Source of the DNA: DASSWG01 sp041689995
GTDB lineage: Bacteria > Bacteroidota > Bacteroidia > Flavobacteriales > Flavobacteriaceae
NCBI GenBank assembly: GCA_041689995.1
Contig: JBDNFD010000094.1
Location: 1 to 39,284 of the forward strand
DNA: 39,284 nucleotides
Direction of reading: 5' to 3'
Shown: positions 7,360 through 16,104 of the stretch, in pieces
Layout of the letters: each line of letters begins with the position of its first letter
Position numbering within the stretch: the stretch's first letter is position 1
Translations under genes and position numbers: made by a program
Notes under the pieces: model-generated
Database searches by the model: none
What the model was told of the DNA's origin: nothing
The model's input: only the letters and a program-made list of their open reading frames with translations

Positions 7360-7563
7360 ATGAAAAACAAAACAGTAAGAAATTTTCTGGCATCCGCTCT
7401 TTTGTTGGCGGCAGGATTTAGTTTTATTCCGCAACAAGTCGAGGCCAGAATACAGAAACCGAAAGTCTTTGACAAAGAATCTATTGACTGCGGGGCTTAT
7501 TTTGGAACCAAATGTGTTGGGGACGGAGATGGTTGCGACCCCACTGCATGTAAGAGCGAATAG
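7360..7563 (+). CDS. Cys-rich secreted peptide 4 (67 aa precursor)
   Basis: Leader MKNKTVRNFL, hydrophobic to residue 24, and a likely cleavage after VEA (residue 29). The leader shares FSF-P before the cleavage region with peptide 3 (FSFMP versus FSFIP). The 38-residue core has Cys at 44, 52, 59 and 64 (C-x7-C-x6-C-x4-C) and an acidic GDGDGC stretch similar to NGDGNSC of peptide 3. The leader is conserved while the core differs, as expected for secreted effectors or signals that diversify. It heads cassette 3. Function unknown. Confidence 0.75.
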   Translation: MKNKTVRNFLASALLLAAGFSFIPQQVEARIQKPKVFDKESIDCGAYFGTKCVGDGDGCDPTACKSE

Positions 7564-7589
7564 AAATTAATTTTTAATTTTAATTATTT

Positions 7590-7615
7590 CAGGGAATCTT
7601 TTGATTCCCTGTTTT
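7590..7615 (+). terminator. Intrinsic terminator after peptide 4
   Basis: CAGGGAATC (7590-7598) and GATTCCCTG (7603-7611) form a 9-bp stem with a TTTT loop, followed by TTTT. The propeller gene begins 22 nt later without a clear promoter, so read-through is expected to set its level. Confidence 0.75.
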
Positions 7616-7636
7616 AGTCCAAATAGAATATTTCAG

Positions 7637-8824
7637 ATGAAGTTTAAAATATACTCAATTAGCATTTTCCTGCTTTTTTTTTCTTCATGTAAAAAGGAAA
7701 AGGAAAGTGTTTCAAATACAAAGTCGCCAATAACTATAAAAATTGATTCCAATGATAACGAACCAACTATATTCACTCATATATTAAATGATTTCTATTT
7801 TGTAGTTCTGGAAAATTCTGAAGAAAGTATGTTAAGTGGGGCGGACAAAATTTTCTTTTTCAAAGATGAATTCTATGTTTTTGACGATAAATATAACAAA
7901 ATTGTTGTTTTTTCCGGCACGGGTGATTTCTTAAGAACAATAGGGAAAATTGGAGCTGGCCCAGGGGAATTTAAAGACATTGGCGATATTTCTTTTGATT
8001 ATGAAAATAACAAAATTCAAGTTTTGTCAATATATAAAAACAAAATACTGAATTTCAATCCTGACGGGGGGGGTTCCGGGTATTTTAGACAGAAATTTCC
8101 GATGATGAAATTTGCAAATTTAAATTCAAAATATTATGCCTATTTTGTAGGTTATTTTGCAGAAGATTTTTTCAATCTCAAAATTACAAACAAGGACCAT
8201 AAGGTTGTTTTTAAAGGCTTTCCATTTCCAGAAGATCACGAGGAAGATTTAATGAAATCTACATTTACTGGATATCTGACCTCCTATGATGATCATTTTC
8301 TATATTCGGATGCAACATCGTCCAAAATATATTCTATTTATCCCGATGGATTAATCAATCTTAAATATTTTATCGATTTTGGAAAAAACCCATGGTCAGA
8401 AAAAAATATATATAAACATGAAACATTTTTTCAAAAGATAATTAAAGGGGAGGTAAGTTTTTTGCGTAGTCATTACGAAGAAAATGATAAAGCGTTGGTT
8501 TTTTGCTATAATTATAGCGTAACGAATGACCCAAAAAAAAGAACCAATTTTCCGAAATTAGGATTCTATCTTAAAAAATCAGGCAAGGTTTATACCCATT
8601 TTAATTATGGGAATGATTTGCTGTATCCTTATCTAACCGCTCCAAAAGGCAAAACAAAAAACGGGGAATATTTTATTTCCACATTAAAAAACGTGGACGG
8701 ATTGATGGAAGAATTGAATAAAATGAACCATTCCACGGGCATTGCAAAGCAACTTGATTCTTTGTTCACCAATTCCATTATAAATCCCGAAAGTACAATT
8801 TTGTTCCTTTATAAGTTCAAATAA
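7637..8824 (+). CDS. 6-bladed beta-propeller lipoprotein (cassette 3)
   Basis: 395 residues from the ATG at 7637, chosen because it gives MKFKIYSISIFLLFFSSC, a compact lipoprotein signal; a TTG at 7601 in the terminator stem would only add 12 unlikely residues. The propeller includes VVFSGTGDFLRTIGKIG followed by AGPGEF, matching the motif of the cassette 2 propeller. An 8-G run at 8066-8073 encodes Gly-Gly-Gly near residue 145 and could slip. The stop overlaps the next ATG by one base. Probably an outer-membrane or periplasmic lipoprotein; function unknown. Confidence 0.75.
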   Translation: MKFKIYSISIFLLFFSSCKKEKESVSNTKSPITIKIDSNDNEPTIFTHILNDFYFVVLENSEESMLSGADKIFFFKDEFYVFDDKYNKIVVFSGTGDFLRTIGKIGAGPGEFKDIGDISFDYENNKIQVLSIYKNKILNFNPDGGGSGYFRQKFPMMKFANLNSKYYAYFVGYFAEDFFNLKITNKDHKVVFKGFPFPEDHEEDLMKSTFTGYLTSYDDHFLYSDATSSKIYSIYPDGLINLKYFIDFGKNPWSEKNIYKHETFFQKIIKGEVSFLRSHYEENDKALVFCYNYSVTNDPKKRTNFPKLGFYLKKSGKVYTHFNYGNDLLYPYLTAPKGKTKNGEYFISTLKNVDGLMEELNKMNHSTGIAKQLDSLFTNSIINPESTILFLYKFK

Positions 8825-9225
8825 TGAAAAAACCTTCTACTGTTTTATTGATCATTTGTACGGTATTTTTTTTGGGAACTGTAGCTTACCGATTTTATCC
8901 AAAAGAAAATTTTGCCATGGTGCAAATAAAAAAACGTTTGATCGATATCGGAGAAAGGAAACCCCACGACCAAACTTTTGTTATATTTGAAATGGAAAAC
9001 ATTGGGGAATCATCATTCATAATTTCGGATGTACAAGCAGACTGCCATTGCACCGTGCCCAAGTGGACACAAGAACTGGTGGAAAAAGGGGGAATTGCAA
9101 AAATTCATGTCAGTTACAGCAATGATCAACTTGGTTATTTTCAACAAAACATTACCGTTTCATGTAATGTGGAAAACTCCCCAATTATTTTAACACTTAG
9201 GGGAAAAACAGTAATTGATAAATAA
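8824..9225 (+). CDS. DUF1573-family membrane-anchored protein
   Basis: 133 residues: an N-terminal membrane helix at about 6-24, then an immunoglobulin-like DUF1573 domain with FEMENIGESSFIISDVQADC and the family's C-x-C-TVP signature at C74 and C76, ending in a strand-rich VEKGGIAKIHVSYSN and LRGKT. DUF1573 proteins are common periplasmic proteins of Bacteroidetes, often near propeller genes; their role is not settled. Here it is translationally coupled to the cassette 3 propeller. The CxC pair could be redox-active or metal-binding. Confidence 0.8.
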   Translation: MKKPSTVLLIICTVFFLGTVAYRFYPKENFAMVQIKKRLIDIGERKPHDQTFVIFEMENIGESSFIISDVQADCHCTVPKWTQELVEKGGIAKIHVSYSNDQLGYFQQNITVSCNVENSPIILTLRGKTVIDK

Positions 9226-9262
9226 AAAACCAGTATATTTATCAAGTAAAAAACTGCTATCA

Positions 9263-10372
9263 ATGGTTGTGAAAACTTGTTCCCTATTATTGGCTTGCCT
9301 ATTTTTTTTTTCATGTACGGACAAAGTCCAAAAAAAAACCATGGAAAGAAATGGGATAAAAAACGATAAAACAATTTCTGTACAAGTCCAAATCCTTCAC
9401 CAGCAAACTTTCCAAAAACAACTCATCGCCAACGGCCTCATCAAAGCCGCTCAAAAAACGGAGCTCCGTTTTAAATCCGGAAACCGCATAAACAGGATTC
9501 TCGCCCGGAACGGCCAATGGGTCCAACAAGGCACCACCCTTGCCGTTTTGGACAATGTGTTGTTGGCCAACCAACTGCAAAAAGCAGAAATAGCCTTCGA
9601 CAAGGCTAAAAATAAACTGAACGAAGAAAAAATATTGTACGGGCTCAACGGTTCGGAGGATTCCATAATCCGTGAAGAAGTTTTGCGGAACCTTTGGATA
9701 AAAAGCGGGTACCGCGAGGCGAAAAACAACCTCCAAAATATACAAATCCTTTATGATCAGACAATCCTGAAAGCTCCATTTTCCGGGGTAGTCGCCAATT
9801 TAGAAACCAGACCCGGAAACTATATTACCCCTGGCGATATTTTTTGCCTGTTCATAGATCAAAACAATCTTGAAATTCATTTTTCGGTGTTGGAAAGTGA
9901 GCTCGGTTTTGTGAAGATGGGACTGGAAGTCAAGGTTGTTCCCTTTTCTGATAATGGAAAAGAATATATGGGCCACATCAGCGAAATAAACCCTGTGGTC
10001 GATGAAAACGGCCTTATAAAAATCAAAGCGCGCCTACAAAATGGAGACAAGGCTTTGTTAGATGGCATGCATGCAAAAGTATTTGTCAACCAACCCATGG
10101 ACAGCCTTATTGTCGTTCCAAAAGAAGCCTTGGTGCTGCGTTCCAATCGAGAAGTCGTGTTTACAGTGGAATACGGCCTGGCAAAATGGAACTATGTGAA
10201 CAGCCTTTATGAAAACAGCACTTCCTTTGCACTAAAAGAAGGCTTGAAAATTGGCGACACTATTATTGTTTCGGGCAACATGAACCTGTCCCACGATGCG
10301 CGCGTGGAAACAACACTTATGGAAAACACAGAAAACAAAGCGATAACCGGCCAACTTCCGGCTTCCAATTAA
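9263..10372 (+). CDS. RND periplasmic adaptor lipoprotein (membrane-fusion protein)
   Basis: 369 residues from the ATG at 9263, which gives the signal MVVKTCSLLLACLFFFSC and a lipobox Cys; a TTG at 9215 would overlap the previous gene and add a non-signal extension. HlyD/AcrA-type layout: beta-barrel and lipoyl half (NRILARNGQWVQQGTTLAVLD), a helical hairpin at about 90-150, the second lipoyl half (LKAPFSGVVANLETRPGNYI), then barrel and membrane-proximal domains. It bridges the inner-membrane permease and the outer-membrane channel. The permease gene starts immediately after its stop. It follows the peptide array by 37 nt on the same strand and may export the array's products, or it may be a general efflux pump. 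Confidence 0.85.
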   Translation: MVVKTCSLLLACLFFFSCTDKVQKKTMERNGIKNDKTISVQVQILHQQTFQKQLIANGLIKAAQKTELRFKSGNRINRILARNGQWVQQGTTLAVLDNVLLANQLQKAEIAFDKAKNKLNEEKILYGLNGSEDSIIREEVLRNLWIKSGYREAKNNLQNIQILYDQTILKAPFSGVVANLETRPGNYITPGDIFCLFIDQNNLEIHFSVLESELGFVKMGLEVKVVPFSDNGKEYMGHISEINPVVDENGLIKIKARLQNGDKALLDGMHAKVFVNQPMDSLIVVPKEALVLRSNREVVFTVEYGLAKWNYVNSLYENSTSFALKEGLKIGDTIIVSGNMNLSHDARVETTLMENTENKAITGQLPASN

Positions 10373-13300
10373 ATGGTCAAATTCCTCATAAATCGTCCCG
10401 TTGCGGTCTTTATGGCCACTTTTGCCCTCTTGTTGCTGGGCATTGTTGCTTCACTGCGCATCCCCACTTCCCTGATGCCGGATATCGACATACCCCAGAT
10501 TACCGTAAATTTATCTTATCCCAACAGTAACGCAAGGGAAATTGAAACCAACATCACACGGCCCTTAAAAAACCAGTTGTTACAAGTTGGCAATTTAGAA
10601 GAAGTCGAAAGCCAAACCCGGGACGGCTTTGCGACCATAAAACTATTTTTTGAACACGGCACCGATACCAACTTGGCTTTCATAGAAACCAACGAAAAAA
10701 TCGATGCATCTTTAAATTTCCTTCCACGCGATTTAGAACGGCCACGGGTGATCAAGGCATCCGCAACGGATATTCCCATTCTTTATCTCACAGTTTCCCT
10801 CAGGAGGGATTATAGCGATGAGCATTTTTTACAACTCAGCGAATTTACCGAAACCGTGCTAAAAAAAAGGATCGAACAATTGCCCGATATTGCATTGGCC
10901 GATATGAGCGGGCAAAGTAAAGCAGAAGTAGTTATTGTTCCAAAACGCAACAAACTCCAAAGTTTGGGCATTTCCAATAAAAAATTAGTCCAATCCATAG
11001 AACAAAACAATTTTGAATTGGGGAACATGTTGGTGCAAGACGGAATTTACCAATACAATTTTAAATTTTCCAATCCCTTACAAAATATTGGGGATATCGA
11101 AAATATTTATATCAATCACCACAACAGGCTTTTTCAATTAAAAGAACTGGCGGCGGTTTCACTACAACCCCAAAAAGAAAGAGGATCGGTGTTTTATAAC
11201 GGAAAGCGAGCCATTGCATTGGCCATCATCAAACAATCCGGGACACAAGTGTACGATTTGAAAGAATCTTTGGAAAACTTGATCCAATCTTTTGAAAAAG
11301 ATTATTCTAATTTGCAATTTTCCACCAATCAAGATCAAAGCAAATTATTGAAACATTCCATTGACAACCTGAAATCCAGTTTGATCGTTGGTGGTTTTTT
11401 GGCAATTCTGATCATGTTCTTTTTTTTAAAAGATTTCAAATCCCCGTTAATTATCGCTATCAGCATTCCCGTTGCATTGTTGTTGAGTATTTTGGCAATG
11501 TACCTTTTCGGTTTGTCCATAAATGTGATTTCCCTCTCCGGTTTGATTTTGGGTGTGGGAATGATGATCGATAATTCCATTATTGTTATCGACAACATCA
11601 TCCAAAAATTGGAAAGGGGTTTGCCCCTTGAAACCGCTTGCGTGGTAGGAACAAATGAAATTATTGCTCCATTGCTAAGTTCGGTGCTGACAACTTGTTC
11701 CGTTTTTCTGCCCTTGGTTTTTTTGAGCGGCATCACCGGCGCCCTTTTCTATGATCAGGCAATGGCTATTTCCATAGGCCTTGGCACTTCTTTTTTGATT
11801 TCCATAACTTTAATCCCCGTGATTTTCAAACAGTTGAAAAACAAAAATTTCAAATTTGAAAAATGGCTTTCGTTTGGCGTCGGGACACCAAATATTGAAA
11901 ATAGCTATGAAAAAGGAATGGTTTATTTTTTCAAACGAAAGTGGATCGTATATGGTATTTCAATAATAAATATTCTATTGGCAATTTTGCTTTTCAACAG
12001 CATGCGTTATACCCAATTGCCTGAGATTGACAGAAACGAAAGTATTTTGTCTTTGGACTGGAACGAAAATATCACGGTTTTTGAAAATAAGCAACGCATA
12101 GAAAACACATTGAAAAATATTCCCGTCAAAACACGGTTTGCACAGATTGGCGAACAACAATTCTTGTTGCAACAGGAAGAAACAAAAGCTATGTCTGAAG
12201 CTACGGTATATCTAAAGGCGGAAACCAATCAGGAATTGCAAAAAGCAAAAAAGGCCATACAACAAAATTTAACTCGGTCATTTCCCAATGCCAATTATGT
12301 TTTTTCCCCGCCTAAAACCATATTCGAATATCTTTTTGGCGGTGAAGAAAATAAGCTAGTGGCAAAAATTTATTCCACGACCTCTATTGAAGCCCCATCC
12401 GAAAATGAACTAAGGAGGATAAAACCCTACTTTGAAAGCGAAATTTCCGAAGTCCCTTTAAAAGAAACAACCACCATACAAATACTGAATGAAAAAGTAT
12501 TGTTGTACAACGTGGATCATCAAGACCTTATAAATGAATTGAAAACAGCTTTTGGTGAAAATTTCATCGACAACCTTGAAACCGCCGAAAAATTCATCCC
12601 GATAAAGATGGATTATGCCGTTTCAGGGTTGGATAATATAATTGATCGACTTTTCGTGAAAAATGAAAATGGAGAGCTAATTCCCGTTAAGAGCTTAATA
12701 AAAATCAACCAAGTTCAAAAATACAAAACCCTTACGGCGGACAGAAGTGGGGAGTATTTGGGTTTTGCGGTTAAAATTGCGAACAACATTGACGACGAAA
12801 TGTTAAACATTCAAAACAACTTCAAGAATAGCGAAGCCTATAACGTTCATTTTTCCGGAAGCGGATTGGAATTTAAAGAAAGTGCGAAAGAACTGGTGGC
12901 GGTCATCTTTGTTGCTTTATTCCTTCTGTTTTTTATTTTGGCTGCCCAATTTGAATCCCTATGGCAACCATTGATTATCATGTTGGAAATTCCAATTAAC
13001 ATCGGAGCTGGTTTGTTGTTGTTATGGATTTTTGGGGAAACCATAAATATAATGGCCATGATCGGAATCGTCGTAATGAGCGGAATTGTGGTAAATGACA
13101 GCATTTTAAAAATCCACACCATCAATATGTTGCGAAAAAAAGGACATGGCACAAAAGAAGCCATTATGTTGGGAGGAAAAATGCGTTTGAAATCAATTTT
13201 AATGACGGCACTCACTACGGTTTTGGCATTGCTGCCATTCCTGTTCATTGGCGGATTGGGCTCGGAACTTCAAAGGCCATTGTCTTTGGTAATTATTGGC

Positions 13301-13381
13301 GGATTGACTTTGGGCACTTTTATTAGCTTATATCTGATTCCCTTGGTTTATTATACCTTTGCGAAAAAATTCAACTTATAA
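10373..13381 (+). CDS. RND efflux permease, full length
   Basis: 1002-residue RND transporter with the expected 12-helix, two-loop plan: helix 1 (PVAVFMATFALLLLGIVAS), porter loop, helices from about 335 including GVGMMIDNSIIVIDNI with the helix-4 Asp, a hydrophilic second loop, and helices from about 845 including GIVVNDS, ending LYLIPLVYYTFAKKFNL. It starts directly after the adaptor stop (TAAATG). The substrate cannot be read from sequence; it is closer to HAE-type pumps than to metal pumps. Compared with the permease at 126-3053 it keeps the last ~105 residues that the latter lacks. Confidence 0.9.
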   Translation: MVKFLINRPVAVFMATFALLLLGIVASLRIPTSLMPDIDIPQITVNLSYPNSNAREIETNITRPLKNQLLQVGNLEEVESQTRDGFATIKLFFEHGTDTNLAFIETNEKIDASLNFLPRDLERPRVIKASATDIPILYLTVSLRRDYSDEHFLQLSEFTETVLKKRIEQLPDIALADMSGQSKAEVVIVPKRNKLQSLGISNKKLVQSIEQNNFELGNMLVQDGIYQYNFKFSNPLQNIGDIENIYINHHNRLFQLKELAAVSLQPQKERGSVFYNGKRAIALAIIKQSGTQVYDLKESLENLIQSFEKDYSNLQFSTNQDQSKLLKHSIDNLKSSLIVGGFLAILIMFFFLKDFKSPLIIAISIPVALLLSILAMYLFGLSINVISLSGLILGVGMMIDNSIIVIDNIIQKLERGLPLETACVVGTNEIIAPLLSSVLTTCSVFLPLVFLSGITGALFYDQAMAISIGLGTSFLISITLIPVIFKQLKNKNFKFEKWLSFGVGTPNIENSYEKGMVYFFKRKWIVYGISIINILLAILLFNSMRYTQLPEIDRNESILSLDWNENITVFENKQRIENTLKNIPVKTRFAQIGEQQFLLQQEETKAMSEATVYLKAETNQELQKAKKAIQQNLTRSFPNANYVFSPPKTIFEYLFGGEENKLVAKIYSTTSIEAPSENELRRIKPYFESEISEVPLKETTTIQILNEKVLLYNVDHQDLINELKTAFGENFIDNLETAEKFIPIKMDYAVSGLDNIIDRLFVKNENGELIPVKSLIKINQVQKYKTLTADRSGEYLGFAVKIANNIDDEMLNIQNNFKNSEAYNVHFSGSGLEFKESAKELVAVIFVALFLLFFILAAQFESLWQPLIIMLEIPINIGAGLLLLWIFGETINIMAMIGIVVMSGIVVNDSILKIHTINMLRKKGHGTKEAIMLGGKMRLKSILMTALTTVLALLPFLFIGGLGSELQRPLSLVIIGGLTLGTFISLYLIPLVYYTFAKKFNL

Positions 13382-13475
13382 ACAAATACAGTCTTTTTTT
13401 TGTAACATTTTCTTATGACAATAGTCTTATCCGTATATAAGTGTCAATCCATAAAACCATTCAATATTCTATCAA

Positions 13476-14813
13476 ATGAAAAAAATTTTGCTTTTATTAA
13501 TTTTTCTTATTACGACAATAAATATAAATGCCCAAGAAAAAAAATGGACACTACAAGAATGTGTGGAATATGCCTTAAACAATAATATTTCCATACAACA
13601 ATCGGAACTCGACTTGGAAGCGGCTAAGATAGACAAAAGCGATGCCATCGGGAATTATTTGCCTTCAGTTAACGGGAATGCTTCTCTTTCTTGGAACACC
13701 GGACTGACCCAAAATGTTACCACCGGTGTATTGGAAAACCAAACCACGCGCAACTTTTCTACCGGCGCATCCGTTGGGGTTTCCCTTTTTGAAGGACTTC
13801 GGAATTTGCGCATGCTTCAGCGCTCAAAAATGGCGCGTGTCGCTTCTGAATATTCCCTTAATAAAATGAAGGAAGATATCGCTTTGTTCGTGGCAAATGC
13901 GTATTTGGAAGTTTTGGTCAATAAAGAAACCCTGAAAGTTTTGAACGAGCAAAATCAGGTTACACAGCAGCAGCTTAACAGAACGCAGGATTTGGTTGAT
14001 GCCGGTGTGGTGCCAAATGGCGATCTGCTTCAAATAAAAGCAACAAACGCCAAGGAACGTCAGCAAATTATTGCCGGGGAAAATATGGTCAAAATTTCTT
14101 TGATCAACCTCGCACAAATTCTATTGATCCAAGATTATGAAAATTTTCAAATTTCCGATCAAGAATTCGATATTCCCGTTACCGATATTCTGAACAAATC
14201 GGTTTATGATATTATTGACAGCGCAAAAGAGGAAAAGTATGAAGTGAAAATCGCAGAAAAAAATATGGAATTGGCCAAAAAAGACGTTCAAATCGCCAAA
14301 AGTAATTATTATCCACGTTTGAGCGGATTTTTCAACTATAACGCTCGTGCTTCGAACGCCGACGGTTTCGGACCAACAATTCCTTTTGTTGAACAATTAT
14401 ATACCTACGACGGAATATCCTACGGGCTTTCTTTGAATATTTCAGTTCTGAACGGATTTTCAGCTCGAAATTCAGTAAAACGCAGCAAAATAAACGTCAT
14501 GCGTTCCGAAAACAATCTGGAGCAAGCAAAACTCGATTTGGAATCGAATGTGTATCAGGCATATGTGGATGCATCAGGTGCAAAAGAAGCATACGAAGCA
14601 GCTCAAGTAGCGTACGAATCGCAACAATTGGCTTACGATTACTCTTCTGAACGATACGATGTGGGCTTATCAAATTCCTTTGAACTCAGCGAATCCAAAT
14701 TCCGGTTGGCCGATGTTGAAAGCCAGTTGATCCGGGCGAAATACGACTATATTTTTAAAATCAAAGTATTGGAACTATATTTTGGGATACCCATTTCCGA
14801 ACTAAAATTATAA
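13476..14813 (+). CDS. TolC-family outer-membrane efflux channel
   Basis: 445 residues with signal peptide (LLLLIFLITTININAQ), then the TolC repeat: WTLQECVEYALNNNISIQQSELDLEAAKID, a long helical segment with LNEQNQVTQQQLNRTQDLVDAGVVPNGDLLQ, and a second half starting near KKDVQIAKSNYYPRLSGFFNY. Forms a trimeric outer-membrane duct for tripartite export. It is 95 nt after the RND permease and 4 nt before the second adaptor, with which it forms the better supported operon; it may serve both adaptors. Confidence 0.9.
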   Translation: MKKILLLLIFLITTININAQEKKWTLQECVEYALNNNISIQQSELDLEAAKIDKSDAIGNYLPSVNGNASLSWNTGLTQNVTTGVLENQTTRNFSTGASVGVSLFEGLRNLRMLQRSKMARVASEYSLNKMKEDIALFVANAYLEVLVNKETLKVLNEQNQVTQQQLNRTQDLVDAGVVPNGDLLQIKATNAKERQQIIAGENMVKISLINLAQILLIQDYENFQISDQEFDIPVTDILNKSVYDIIDSAKEEKYEVKIAEKNMELAKKDVQIAKSNYYPRLSGFFNYNARASNADGFGPTIPFVEQLYTYDGISYGLSLNISVLNGFSARNSVKRSKINVMRSENNLEQAKLDLESNVYQAYVDASGAKEAYEAAQVAYESQQLAYDYSSERYDVGLSNSFELSESKFRLADVESQLIRAKYDYIFKIKVLELYFGIPISELKL

Positions 14814-14817
14814 GACC

Positions 14818-16101
14818 ATGAATAAAAAGACCTTGATAACCATTATCGTGGTTGTCGTTTTGCTTATTGTATTTCTGATCATCGGTAAAAAAGCCGGATG
14901 GTTCGGGAGTTCGGGCAATATGACCCCTGTGGAAGTAACCGCGATTCAAAAAATGAACATTACGGAAACAGTTTCCGCAGCAGGAAAAATTCAGCCTGAA
15001 AAAGAAGTGAAGATCTCTTCGGAAGTTTCTGGTGAAATTATCGCCTTGCCCGTTGTAGAAGGCCAGCAGGTAAAAGAGGGCGATTTAATGGTGAAAATAA
15101 ACCCCGATATTTATGTTTCCAATTATAACCGAACCCAAGCCGCACTTCAAAATGCCAAAGCAGGAATGTCACAAACCAAGGCCAACTTAGTGCAGGCCAA
15201 AGCAAATTATGACCGCTACAAAATCCTCTTCGAAAAAGGTATCGTCGCCAAATCTGAATGGGATAATATTGTGGCTACTTATGAAGTCGCAAAGTCAAAT
15301 AAAGAAGCGGCTTATTACGGAATTCAAAGTGCCCAAGCTGTTGTCAGCGAGGCGCAGGACAATTTGGGCCGCACCACTATTTATGCGCCAATGACCGGAA
15401 CTATTTCCAGTTTAGACGTCGAACTTGGTGAACGCGTGGTGGGAACACAACAAATGGCCGGAACTGAAATTTTGCGCGTGGCAAACCTCGGCGATATGGA
15501 GGTAGAAGTGGATATTAATGAAAATGATATTGTGAAGGTGACAGTGGGCGATTCGGCAGTTGTGGAAGTCGATGCATATTTGAACAAAGAATTCCGCGGT
15601 ATTGTTACCGAAATTTCCAATTCGGCAAATCCAGCCCTCACAGCAGATCAAGTTACCAATTTCAAAGTTAAAATAAAAATTTTAGAAGAATCCTATGCCG
15701 ATCTTTTAGAAGGAAAACAAAAAGGTTATTCCCCTTTTCGTCCTGGAATGACCGCAACAGTGGATATTCTCACCAATAAAAAGACGGATGTGATCGGTGT
15801 TCCCATGAGTGCGATCGTAATCAAAACCGATACCAGCACTTCAAAAACCTACAAATCGAAAAAACCTGCTTCAGGAAAGGAACAACTCTTTGAATGCGTC
15901 TATTTGAAAGATGGAAAAGAAGCACGACTTCGCGTCATAAAAACCGGAATTCAAGACGATTCGAACATCGAAATCCTTTCCGGTTTGAAAGTTGGAGACA
16001 CTGTCATTACGGGACCTTACACCACTGTCACCAAGAAACTGGATGATGGTGATGCCATTGAGGTGAAAAAGGAAGTGAAAGAAGACGATAAAGACAAATA
16101 A
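14818..16101 (+). CDS. MacA-like periplasmic adaptor
   Basis: 427-residue adaptor with an N-terminal membrane anchor (residues 5-23, not a lipobox), lipoyl halves GEIIALPVVEGQQVKEGDLM and TIYAPMTGTISSLDVELGE, a helical hairpin between them rich in Q/K/A, and barrel domains. The C-terminus is a charged KKEVKEDDKDK tail. MacA-type adaptors usually pair with a MacB ABC permease; none follows here, as tsaB comes next. In flavobacterial genomes TolC, this adaptor, tsaB and an MscS channel are commonly adjacent, so a partner elsewhere in the genome is likely. Confidence 0.85.
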   Translation: MNKKTLITIIVVVVLLIVFLIIGKKAGWFGSSGNMTPVEVTAIQKMNITETVSAAGKIQPEKEVKISSEVSGEIIALPVVEGQQVKEGDLMVKINPDIYVSNYNRTQAALQNAKAGMSQTKANLVQAKANYDRYKILFEKGIVAKSEWDNIVATYEVAKSNKEAAYYGIQSAQAVVSEAQDNLGRTTIYAPMTGTISSLDVELGERVVGTQQMAGTEILRVANLGDMEVEVDINENDIVKVTVGDSAVVEVDAYLNKEFRGIVTEISNSANPALTADQVTNFKVKIKILEESYADLLEGKQKGYSPFRPGMTATVDILTNKKTDVIGVPMSAIVIKTDTSTSKTYKSKKPASGKEQLFECVYLKDGKEARLRVIKTGIQDDSNIEILSGLKVGDTVITGPYTTVTKKLDDGDAIEVKKEVKEDDKDK

Positions 16102-16104
16102 CAA

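Noticed and set aside
9215..9262. Adaptor start at TTG 9215
   Set aside because: It would overlap the DUF1573 gene and bury the lipoprotein signal peptide that begins at 9263.
13399..13433. Promoter before the TolC gene (TTTG ... TAGTCTTA)
   Set aside because: The -7 half matches the TAnnTTTG pattern poorly; read-through from the RND gene is as likely.
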